Assembly (NCBI GenBank): GCA_964346665.1
Contig: CAYFVC010000030.1
Location: 1-8,799 of the forward strand
Direction of reading: 5' to 3'
DNA: 8,799 nt
Source of the DNA: JAZGEG01 sp964346665
Lineage (GTDB): Archaea; Aenigmatarchaeota; Aenigmatarchaeia; QMZP01; QMZT01
Shown here: one piece after another, positions 1 to 5,614 of the stretch
How the letters are laid out: every line of letters starts with the position of its first letter
Position numbering within the stretch: the stretch's first letter is position 1
Notes under the pieces: model-generated
Databases searched by the model: none
Seen by the model: only the letters and a program-made list of their open reading frames with translations
Told to the model about the DNA's origin: nothing
Program-made: the position numbers and the translations under genes

Positions 1-9
1 ATTACAGGA

Positions 10-53
10 TTGCACCCTTTTCCGCTATGCGCAAAAGCGCGCCCGGAAAAATA
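10..53 (-). other. BHB-like mini-intron (44 nt) in 16S helix 23 (690 loop)
   Basis: The conserved archaeal run GGGGTAAAATCCTGTAAT is split by 44 bases at the 3' edge of the 690 loop, near E. coli 697. With the cuts AA|T at 55, 54 | 53 and AA|T at 11, 10 | 9, exon GTAA (59-56) faces intron GTGC (15-12) with three of four pairs. Exon GGG pairs with CCT outside. The intron stem pairs 51-44 with 24-17, eight pairs, and an inner GCGC/GCGC hairpin caps it. The AAT repeat at the junction lets the boundary slide by up to three bases. The layout shown is the best of the four possible. Only nine bases of the downstream exon are in the window. Confidence 0.83.
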
Positions 54-239
54 TTTTACCCCTACACTAGTAGTACCCTTGACCTCTCCCGGTCCCAAGT
101 TCTACAGTATCCCCAGCAAGCCGATTAGTTTACTAATCGATTTCACCAAGGACTTGTAAAACCGGCTACGAACGCTTTAAGCCCAATAATCGTGGCCACC
201 ACTTGGGGCGCGGGTATTACCGCGGCGGCTGGCACCCGT

Positions 240-284
240 TTAGTAGTCAGACGGCCTAAACCAATCTATTCAAGCCGTCAAACT
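240..284 (-). other. Archaeal BHB-type mini-intron (45 nt) in 16S helix 18 (530 loop)
   Basis: Between GGGTAAG and ACGGGTGCCAGCC, which are nearly adjacent in all archaeal 16S rRNAs, 45 bases are inserted at about E. coli position 510/511. Exon GGTA (290-287) pairs with intron TACT (245-242), four pairs including one G.T. The bulges are AG|A (286, 285 | 284) and AA|A (241, 240 | 239). The intron helix pairs 283-274 with 255-246 with one T.T mismatch, and six more pairs continue to a 6-nt loop. A permanent insertion in this pseudoknotted decoding-site helix would be hard to tolerate, so removal is very likely. The insert is too short to encode a homing endonuclease. Confidence 0.9.
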
Positions 285-311
285 CTTACCCACCCCTTAT
301 TCGCCAAGCTC

Positions 312-346
312 GCTAAAGACAGACGTTCGAAAGCGAACGTCAACCT
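312..346 (-). other. Archaeal BHB-type mini-intron (35 nt) in 16S helix 17
   Basis: Archaeal 16S normally runs from the run of five A's in the helix 17 loop into a short 3' strand and then GAATAAGG. Here 35 extra bases lie between. The flanking exon can pair as TAAA (352-349) with intron TTTA (317-314), all four pairs. One 3-nt bulge is AA|A (348, 347 | 346) and the other is GC|G (313, 312 | 311). Next to this, intron bases 345-334 pair with 329-318 in a 12-position helix with one T.T mismatch, closed by a CTTT loop. The exon side is the helix 17 stem itself (360-354 with 309-303). This is full BHB geometry. Splicing is inferred, and a retained helix 17 expansion is the alternative. Confidence 0.8.
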
Positions 347-752
347 TTTTTAGACTTGACAAAAGCTCTCTCCGAAGAGAAAGCACTCCAGATCTCTTCC
401 TCACGCTTGCGCGCATTGGGAAATTTTCGCGCCTGCTGCGTCCCGTAGGACCTGGATTCTTGTCTCAGAATCCATCTCCGGGTTTCCTCTCTCAAGGCCC
501 GTACAGATTATCGCCTTGCCAGGATTTTACCCTAGCAACAAACTAATCTGCCGCAGTCCCATCCTTAGTTCAATAACAGAACATTCCAGTATCTGTTATC
601 TATCTGGCGTTATCCTCAGTTTCCCGAGCTTATACCAGATCTAAGGGCAGGTTAACTACGTGTTACTGAGCTTTTTGCTATGGTTTAACCCATAACTTGC
701 ATGGCTTAGCCAGATCCGGATAGCAGTGACCTCCGGCAGGATCAACCGGAAT

Positions 753-867
753 TAGAATTGGCGGTGTAGCTCCTTTATCTCGCTTAATTCTCACAATCTC
801 CTACTTCAAACTTAATCATAGTCCGGGAAATTAAGCTCACATCCTGCACCATTTCGATATTTATCAG
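753..867 (-). other. Pre-16S leader region
   Basis: About 115 bp separate the 16S 5' end from the promoter-like AT-rich block. No reading frame is evident. In archaea such leaders hold the 5' strand of the long processing stem that encloses 16S. The matching 3' strand lies outside the window, so the stem cannot be checked. Confidence 0.45.
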
Positions 868-898
868 CATATATATTTTGTAAATTTGGATATTTAAG
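868..898 (-). promoter_or_regulatory. Probable rRNA promoter(s), TATA-like boxes
   Basis: Read on the minus strand, two archaeal TATA-like elements lie upstream of 16S: CTTAAATAT at about 898-890 and AAAATATATATGC at about 879-867. The first follows a short direct repeat of AAGCTTAAA. With start sites about 25 bp downstream, the leaders would be roughly 90-120 nt. Which box is used, or whether both are, cannot be told from the sequence. Confidence 0.45.
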
Positions 899-919
899 CT
901 TTTTAAGCTTTATCTTCTG

Positions 920-966
920 CTAAAAAAATCTCCTCAAATTGAGCTACCAAAATAAAAAGAAGGGGG
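920..966 (-). terminator. T-rich termination region after the small membrane protein gene
   Basis: Directly after the stop codon at 968-970, the minus strand reads CCCCCTTCTTTTTATTTTGG, followed about 20 nt later by a run of seven T's. Oligo-T tracts are the usual archaeal termination signal. This would separate the membrane protein transcript from the rRNA transcript. Confidence 0.5.
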
Positions 967-967
967 T

Positions 968-1390
968 TTATACTGGCGGTGTTTCTGCGGGCGAAGGAGC
1001 TGGTCTTTCTGCTGGAGGCGGTGTTGAAGGCGTTCCTTTACCGCTGAATAGCTTGTAGCCTATTACTGCGAATATTATTATAAGGATGTAGCCAACGTAA
1101 ATCATGTAATTTGAATAATATGTTACGAAATCAAGTCCCATCGCAGCTACCACTATCGCCTCTATTATCGCAACTACGATCACCCAAACTATACTCACCG
1201 TGATCATTTCGCCCATCGTAACACTGACCTTCCCTAGATAAAGCTTCGTGAATATCAAGGTGAAGATTATTATCGTTACAATCGCTGCCGGACTCATGTA
1301 TGCAGGATCGACCATGTAAACGCCGAAAGCCACTGCAAGCACTATTATCGCCAGGATAATCCCGAACAAAACCGAAAATTTGAATTCCAT
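968..1390 (-). CDS. Small four-helix membrane protein with proline-rich tail, function unknown
   Basis: A 140-residue protein that I do not recognise. Four hydrophobic segments are visible at about residues 5-26, 34-52, 62-84 and 94-113, with few charges between them. The last 22 residues form a hydrophilic tail rich in Pro, Ala, Ser and Glu. The start is well supported: GGAGGG lies six bases before the ATG. A TATA-like palindrome sits about 40-50 bp upstream. The gene is read in the same direction as the rRNA but is followed by T-rich tracts and a separate promoter-like block, so it is probably transcribed alone. It could be a small integral membrane protein of an archaeal-specific family. 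No catalytic motif is visible. Confidence 0.8.
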   Translation of the reverse strand: MEFKFSVLFGIILAIIVLAVAFGVYMVDPAYMSPAAIVTIIIFTLIFTKLYLGKVSVTMGEMITVSIVWVIVVAIIEAIVVAAMGLDFVTYYSNYMIYVGYILIIIFAVIGYKLFSGKGTPSTPPPAERPAPSPAETPPV

Positions 1391-1396
1391 CTAAAA

Positions 1397-1402
1397 CCCT
1401 CC
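1397..1402 (-). promoter_or_regulatory. Strong Shine-Dalgarno (GGAGGG)
   Basis: GGAGGG lies six bases upstream of the ATG at 1390. It fixes that start and shows that leadered, SD-driven initiation is used here. Confidence 0.8.
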
Positions 1403-1428
1403 TTTATTAACAATTGGATTTGTTATTT

Positions 1429-1440
1429 AAAATATATTTT
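1429..1440. promoter_or_regulatory. Palindromic TATA element between divergent genes
   Basis: AAAATATATTTT is a perfect palindrome placed centrally in the 86 bp between the membrane protein start (1390) and the proS start (1477). It is 38-50 bp from each start. In the proS direction it implies a very short leader. In the other direction the leader includes the SD. One element may serve both directions. Confidence 0.5.
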
Positions 1441-1476
1441 ACTAAACTCTACACATAAATTAAGTATAGTGGGAGA

Positions 1477-2925
1477 ATGGCAAAGAAATCCGAAAGAGAG
1501 GAGGTAGAGGAATTGAAGGTTTCGAAGTCCAAGGATTTCTCAGAGTGGTACAACCAAGTCGTTCAGAAAGCAGAACTCGCCGACTACGCTCCCATAAGCG
1601 GGTGTATGATAATAAGGCCGTATGGTTTCGCCATATGGGAAAAGATACGGGCATGGTTTGACAGGAAAATAAAAAATACTGGCGTGGTTAATGCGTACTT
1701 TCCTTTGTTCATACCTGAAAGCTTCCTAAAGAGGGAGGCTGAACACTTCGAGGGTTTCGTTCCTGAAGTTGCATGGATAGAGAAAAAGGGCGAAAAGGAA
1801 GAGAGATACGCGCTACGTCCTACATCTGAAACCATAATGTATGATTCTTTTTCAAAATGGATACGTTCTTGGAGAGATCTTCCCCTCCGGTTAAACCAGT
1901 GGTGCAACATCGTCCGCTGGGAGGTCAAGGCAACAAGATTGTTTTTGCGCACGAGGGAATTTTTATGGCAGGAGGGACATACAGCGCACGCCACGGAGGA
2001 GGAGTGTGAGGAAGAGGCTTTGTTACGAGCGAAACAATACAAGGAGTTGGTTGAGACCCAGCTCGCGATCCCGGTGGTAATGGGGAAGAAATCTAAGGCT
2101 GAAACGTTTGCAGGAGCTGTGTACACCATCGCCCTCGAAGCTTTAATGCCGGACGGGAAAGGTTTACAAATGGGGACTTCCCACAATTTAGGACAGCACT
2201 TCGCAAAGGTTTTTGACATAAAGTTCCGAGATAAGGATGGGGGAGAAAAAATGGTATGGCAAACCTCTTGGGGATTGACAACCAGGACAATAGGAGCGTT
2301 GGCAATGGCTCACGGAGATGATAAGGGTTTGGTTCTACCTCCAAGGATCGCTCCTATACAGGTTATCATAATCCCTATTTACGATAATAAAACGAAAGCG
2401 AAAGTTTTGAAGGAGGGAGAAAAACTCAGGGGAAAACTTGATTCGAAATTCAGTGTTCATCTCGATGACAGGGATGCTTATTCTCCAGGATGGAAGTTCA
2501 ACGAGTGGGAACTGAAAGGTGTGCCACTTCGAATAGAAATCGGTCCGAGGGACATTCGAAAGAAACAAGTCGTACTCGTCAGGAGGGACACAGGGAAGAA
2601 AAAATCCGTAAAGGAAAAGGGTGTGGTGAAGTCCATCGGGAAAACCCTTGAACTAATACAGGAAAATCTTTTTGGCAATGCGAAGAAGTTTCTTTCTGAA
2701 AACACAAAGAAAGCGAAGGATTTCAAAGAACTGGAAAAACTTATAAAAAACAAGAAGATGGTGAGGACCTACTGGTGTGGAAGCGAGGGGTGTGAAGAGA
2801 AGGTAAAGGACAAAACAGGGGCGACAATTAGGTGTATCGAAACCGAAAACGCAAAGAAGGAAGGTAAATGTGTGGATTGCGGTAAACCAACGAAAACTAT
2901 TGTTTACTTTGCAAAGGCGTACTGA
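1477..2925 (+). CDS. proS: Prolyl-tRNA synthetase, archaeal/eukaryotic type
   Basis: Class II aminoacyl-tRNA synthetase charging tRNA-Pro in the cytoplasm; 482 residues, the usual length for the archaeal type without the bacterial editing insert. The catalytic domain holds the RPTSE loop (114-118), motif 2 around RWE (147-149) and REFLWQEGH (160-168), and motif 3, GLTTRTIGALAMAHGDDKG (266-284), with Arg270. The anticodon-binding domain follows from about 290 to 395. The C-terminal zinc-binding domain has Cys434, Cys439, Cys465 and Cys468 and ends in Lys-Ala-Tyr, as is typical of this type. GGGAG lies only a few bases before the ATG, and the TATA element is 37-48 bp upstream, so the mRNA probably has a very short leader. 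The gene stands alone; tRNA-Cys follows 49 bp downstream on the same strand. Confidence 0.98.
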   Translation: MAKKSEREEVEELKVSKSKDFSEWYNQVVQKAELADYAPISGCMIIRPYGFAIWEKIRAWFDRKIKNTGVVNAYFPLFIPESFLKREAEHFEGFVPEVAWIEKKGEKEERYALRPTSETIMYDSFSKWIRSWRDLPLRLNQWCNIVRWEVKATRLFLRTREFLWQEGHTAHATEEECEEEALLRAKQYKELVETQLAIPVVMGKKSKAETFAGAVYTIALEALMPDGKGLQMGTSHNLGQHFAKVFDIKFRDKDGGEKMVWQTSWGLTTRTIGALAMAHGDDKGLVLPPRIAPIQVIIIPIYDNKTKAKVLKEGEKLRGKLDSKFSVHLDDRDAYSPGWKFNEWELKGVPLRIEIGPRDIRKKQVVLVRRDTGKKKSVKEKGVVKSIGKTLELIQENLFGNAKKFLSENTKKAKDFKELEKLIKNKKMVRTYWCGSEGCEEKVKDKTGATIRCIETENAKKEGKCVDCGKPTKTIVYFAKAY

Positions 2926-2939
2926 ACGTGAAATGTTAA

Positions 2940-2949
2940 TTTTAATAAA
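2940..2949 (+). promoter_or_regulatory. TATA-like box for tRNA-Cys
   Basis: TTTTAATAAA lies about 26-35 bp before the first base of the tRNA, the normal archaeal TATA distance. The 49-bp gap after proS is strongly AT-rich. Confidence 0.45.
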
Positions 2950-2996
2950 CTAACTCTTAATTTATTTATTGCAAGCGGAGGTAACCAAACGGCTAG

Positions 2997-3026
2997 TGCG
3001 TTTCGGCGGATGCCGAATGCGGCAAA
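2997..3026 (+). other. Non-canonical tRNA intron (30 nt) in the D arm, between positions 23 and 24
   Basis: The D-arm region is 30 nt too long. Joining G2996 to G3027 is the one choice that gives a three-pair D stem ACC/GGT. In this layout the bulges are AG|T (2995, 2996 | 2997) and AA|G (3025, 3026 | 3027). GGCT (2991-2994) faces GGCA (3021-3024) with three of four pairs. The intron folds as 2998-3000 with 3018-3020, one bulged T, then TTCGGC with GCCGAA and a GGAT loop. The outer exon helix is weak, so this is a relaxed BHB. Confidence 0.8.
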
Positions 3027-3040
3027 GTGGCCGGCTGCAG

Positions 3041-3078
3041 CTGGTACTAAGAGGATAAATTCCTGTGATTTAGTTGAT
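3041..3078 (+). other. Canonical-position tRNA intron (38 nt) at 37/38
   Basis: The intron lies between G37 (3040) and A38 (3079), the standard archaeal site. CTGC (3035-3038) faces GTTG (3073-3076), with three of four pairs including one G.T. The bulges are AG|C and AT|A. The intron contains a small AGGA/TCCT hairpin with a TAAAT loop. Confidence 0.88.
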
Positions 3079-3113
3079 ACCGGCATAAGAGGGTTCGACT
3101 CCCTCCCTCCGCT

Positions 3114-4409
3114 CTACTCGAATTTAGCTTTTATACCTTTTCTTTCGAGTATCTCAGAGATTACGAAACCAGCTATTATGAGCAAGGCAGAATAAACTAT
3201 TATTTCTAAATTCATGTAGACCATGAGGATAACACATGATCCTATGCCTAGAACCGGGATGATCGGGAACTTGCCTATGTTTAAGGGAATCGTGAAATCC
3301 CTAAGTTTTTCGAAACCTTTGTAGCGTATGCGTATCGCTGACAAATTGATTATTATGAAGGTGAAGAATATGAGAAAATCAGTGATGTTGGCAACAATTT
3401 CTATCTTCCCGAAACCAAGGAAAATTATCGAAAAAATCATAGTTACGAAACTCGCTACCCATGGGGTGTGGCGTTTTGAATGGATTCTAGCAAAAACGCT
3501 CGAAAGAGAGAAGGATTTTCCGATCCCGTACATGATTCGAGAAGTCGCTAACAACATGAGCAGAACCGTGTTTGCTGTGGCAAAGAGGGCTATCACTGAG
3601 AGTAGAGCAAAAGCATTCGGGCCTAATGCCTGCGAAGCGACGTCCGCTAAGGGAGCAGAGGACTGACCAAGGGTTTGCCAATCAAGTATGGAAACAGCTG
3701 ATAAAGCTACCAGTATGTAAAGAACAGTGGTTATCGCTATCGCCAACAGCAAAGCCCTAGGTATGTTTACATCAGGTTTTTTCGTTTCCTCGGAGAGTCT
3801 TGCTATTTGTTCAAATCCTATGTATGCGAAAAATATCAGGGCTGCTGCCTGGAAAACCCCTCCCAAGTTTGGGAACTCGAAGTAGTTCACATTCCCGAGG
3901 TAAGGAATACCCATCGCTATTATTATGATCAAACCGGATGCCTCTATCAGTGTGAAAATCACGGCGAACCAAACCGATTCCTTTATGCCGTAAAAAATCA
4001 CGATAGAAAGAAGTATTATCAAAACGGCGGCCGATATCAACTGGGGTAGACCGAAAATTCTTTCAAAATACCCTGCGAAACCAAGGGAAACGGTGGCTGA
4101 AAAAACAAAACCTGAAATGACGAGTAACCACCCGATCACAAAAGCGATTTTCCTTCCGAAGGCGTGTTTTGTGTAAACGTATTCCGCCCCCGCTTTTGGG
4201 AATATCGAGCTTAGTTCTGCGTAGCTCAGTCCCGTGAACACCGCCACCAAAGCGGATAAAAGGAAGGAAAGCCAAACAGCATTCCCTGCAAGGGCAGAGG
4301 CCTTTCCTATCAGAACGTAAATCCCCGCTCCGAGGATTATCCCGGTACCTATGAGAACAGCCTGCCAGAGACCGATCTCCCTTTCGAGTTTTGGATGTTT
4401 TCTAACCAT
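3114..4409 (-). CDS. APC-superfamily amino acid permease
   Basis: An integral membrane transporter, probably moving amino acids with H+ or another cation; the substrate cannot be assigned. Twelve hydrophobic segments can be counted. The first contains GTGIILGAGIYVLIG, the family's substrate-binding GxGxxxGxGI-type motif. The mid-protein FFAYIGFEQIARLSEE segment, followed by a PRALL helix start, is typical of amino acid/cationic amino acid permeases. I chose the ATG at 4407-4409 (431 residues, MVRKHPKLERE). A TTG start at 4425-4427 would add six residues (437), but has no SD. No SD precedes the ATG either, so it may be leaderless, with TATA-like ATTAATTTT about 25 bp upstream. The gene lies 37 bp after the last ABC permease gene and could also be co-transcribed with it. 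Confidence 0.93.
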   Translation of the reverse strand: MVRKHPKLEREIGLWQAVLIGTGIILGAGIYVLIGKASALAGNAVWLSFLLSALVAVFTGLSYAELSSIFPKAGAEYVYTKHAFGRKIAFVIGWLLVISGFVFSATVSLGFAGYFERIFGLPQLISAAVLIILLSIVIFYGIKESVWFAVIFTLIEASGLIIIIAMGIPYLGNVNYFEFPNLGGVFQAAALIFFAYIGFEQIARLSEETKKPDVNIPRALLLAIAITTVLYILVALSAVSILDWQTLGQSSAPLADVASQALGPNAFALLSVIALFATANTVLLMLLATSRIMYGIGKSFSLSSVFARIHSKRHTPWVASFVTMIFSIIFLGFGKIEIVANITDFLIFFTFIIINLSAIRIRYKGFEKLRDFTIPLNIGKFPIIPVLGIGSCVILMVYMNLEIIVYSALLIIAGFVISEILERKGIKAKFE

Positions 4410-4446
4410 TATAATAATTGGATCCAAGGAAAATTAATAGATGATT

Positions 4447-5553
4447 TTATTCATATCTTAATGCCTCGATTGGACTAAGCTTCGCGGCCTGCCTAGCAGG
4501 GAGAACCCCGGAGACAATTCCTATGAACGCGGCGAACAGGATCCCCTGTACTACCAATCTCGGCGTGACGAGGGCGAGGGGTTGCAGAAGTATCATGTTA
4601 ATGTAAGAGGCTCCTGTAAAACTAAGGATTACACCCACTATCGCTCCCCCCACGCTTATGGTCACGGCCTCCAAGAGTATGGTCAATAAAATCTGTTTGT
4701 TTGTCGCGCCTACAGCTTTCATCGTTCCTATATCCCTCCTTCTCTCGCGAACGGAGATTATCATGACGTTCATTATGACTATCCCTGATATCAGGGCAGC
4801 TATGCTTCCGAGGGCGAAGGTCATCAAGTTTAATTGGCTCGTCATTTCATTCACGGAGTTCATGATGCTCTTGTCGCTTGCTGCCTGTATGTCATCGAAA
4901 TCATCGTTTATTGCCTGTTCTATGAAGTCTGCGTCTGTCGGGCTAAGTGGCTGGATCATCATTATCGATATTATGCCTTCTTTGTCTGCGAGTTCTTGGA
5001 GATCTTTCAGGTGCATGTTAACAGCGTTGTCTATGTTGCTGTCACCGCTCTCCTGGAGGATTCCCACTATCTCTATCTCTTTTTCTCCGGTCTTCAGCGT
5101 GTCACCGACAACGTAATCGTTCCTCTCCGCGTAATTTTTTCCTAAAACCGCCTCGTATGAGCCCTCCTCAAATTCCCTTCCTTCCTCCAGTTCGATGTTC
5201 GCCCCCCTTATTATGTCCTCGCTCTCAATCATAGTTCCAGTTACGCTTCCTATATCGTCCAGGGAGGCGAACAGTATGGGAGCGACAGCCTCGACCCCTG
5301 AAATGCTTTCGACCTCCTCCACAAGATCCTGGTCTATCTCACTCATTTGTACCATGAACCCGAAAACCCCCTTTTCAACCACTGTAACCAGTCCTGAGGT
5401 AATGGCTATCTGTTCGTTGACGAAATATGTTATGCCCTCGGAAAAGGAGGAAACACTGGTCACGAGGAATATACCTATCGTTACCCCTAACATTGTCAAA
5501 ACCGTTCGCAGTTTGTGTCTTCCGAATTCCCTTAACATCGCTTCCCACATCAT
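4447..5553 (-). CDS. ABC transporter permease, MacB/FtsX family (second of the pair)
   Basis: 368 residues with the MacB/LolC/FtsX layout. There is one membrane helix at about 17-38, a large extracytoplasmic domain from about 40 to 240, then three helices at about 244-267, 297-318 and 333-354. The diagnostic cytoplasmic loop VRERRRDIGTMKAVGA (268-283), which contacts the ATPase, is present, as is the C-terminal motif LPARQAAKLSPIEALRYE. The external domain is rich in Asp and Glu. AGGA lies just before the first ATG; a second ATG follows immediately, so the start is uncertain by one residue. It is the last gene of the ABC cassette, 61 bp after the other permease. It differs clearly in sequence from that permease, suggesting a heterodimer rather than a recent duplication. 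Confidence 0.93.
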   Translation of the reverse strand: MMWEAMLREFGRHKLRTVLTMLGVTIGIFLVTSVSSFSEGITYFVNEQIAITSGLVTVVEKGVFGFMVQMSEIDQDLVEEVESISGVEAVAPILFASLDDIGSVTGTMIESEDIIRGANIELEEGREFEEGSYEAVLGKNYAERNDYVVGDTLKTGEKEIEIVGILQESGDSNIDNAVNMHLKDLQELADKEGIISIMMIQPLSPTDADFIEQAINDDFDDIQAASDKSIMNSVNEMTSQLNLMTFALGSIAALISGIVIMNVMIISVRERRRDIGTMKAVGATNKQILLTILLEAVTISVGGAIVGVILSFTGASYINMILLQPLALVTPRLVVQGILFAAFIGIVSGVLPARQAAKLSPIEALRYE

Positions 5554-5586
5554 TTTTCCTACCTTTCTCTTCTGTAAACTTTTTCT

Positions 5587-5603
5587 GTCAGGCTTGTCCT
5601 GAC
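5587..5603. other. 17-nt inverted repeat between the two permease genes
   Basis: GTCAGG-CTTGT-CCTGAC is a perfect six-pair stem with a five-base loop in the 61-bp gap, starting 12 nt after the upstream stop codon. It could be an mRNA-stabilising or processing hairpin that sets different expression of the two permeases. A protein-binding site is also possible. No T-run follows directly in the transcript, so a simple terminator is less likely. Confidence 0.45.
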
Positions 5604-5614
5604 TTTCCGTTTGT

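Larger units (their letters stand above)
1..752 (-). rRNA. 16S ribosomal RNA, 5' part, interrupted by three mini-introns; 3' part beyond window
   Basis: Small-subunit rRNA read on the minus strand. The 5' end at 752 reads ATTCCGGTTGATCCTGCCGG, the archaeal 16S start. Other universal blocks follow: the ACGGGACGCAGCAGG block near 431-446, the 530-loop block GTGCCAGCCGCCGCGGTAA near 217-236, and the helix 23 block GTAGGGGTAAAA ending at 54. Compared with the usual archaeal sequence there are three extra stretches, at 312-346, 240-284 and 10-53, each holding a strong hairpin and treated here as introns. The exons in the window are therefore 752-347, 311-285 (only 27 nt), 239-54 and 9-1. About 628 nt of mature rRNA are visible, ending just after E. 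coli position 697. The gene runs off the window start, so the rest of the operon is not visible. Confidence 0.98.
2975..3113 (+). tRNA. tRNA-Cys (anticodon GCA) with two introns
   Basis: The acceptor strand GCGGAGG pairs fully with CCTCCGC, followed by discriminator T at 3113; U73 is a known identity base of tRNA-Cys. The T arm is GAGGG-TTCGACT-CCCTC. The anticodon stem GCCGG (3030-3034) pairs with CCGGC (3080-3084) around loop CTGCAG plus A3079, giving anticodon GCA at 3037-3039. The gene spans 139 bp. Removing 2997-3026 and 3041-3078 gives a 71-nt tRNA with D stem ACC/GGT and a four-base variable loop, ATAA. The spliced core has A13/A22, T21 and purines at both 15 and 48, resembling E. coli tRNA-Cys, which supports the exon choice. 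CCA is not encoded. The last base touches the stop codon of the convergent permease gene. Confidence 0.92.

Noticed and set aside
312..346. Natural expansion of variable helix 17 instead of an intron
   Set aside because: Helix 17 varies in length, so this was considered. The junctions fit a full BHB with native exon stem pairing, and removal restores the common archaeal AAAAAG...GAATAAGG layout. It is kept as the main alternative.
1..350. 16S pseudogene or chimeric assembly
   Set aside because: Outside the three inserts all conserved blocks are intact and in order, and each insert has a self-contained hairpin with matching junctions. That is not what random assembly errors give.
1584..2219. 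211-residue minus-strand ORF inside proS
   Set aside because: It is antisense to highly conserved proS sequence, has no SD or family features, and is a shadow frame.
2975..3113. Type II (Leu/Ser) tRNA with a long variable arm or a degenerate tRNA
   Set aside because: The acceptor, T arm, anticodon stem and U73 are all perfect. Only a four-base variable loop remains after the introns are removed, and the GCA anticodon with T33 identifies tRNA-Cys.
3010..3195. 61-residue plus-strand ORF
   Set aside because: It runs through the tRNA-Cys gene and into the antisense of the permease; codon content and context give no support.
4410..4427. TTG start for the amino acid permease
   Set aside because: It would add six residues with no SD. 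The downstream ATG gives a typical family N-terminus and a plausible leaderless start, so ATG was preferred; the TTG is noted as the alternative.
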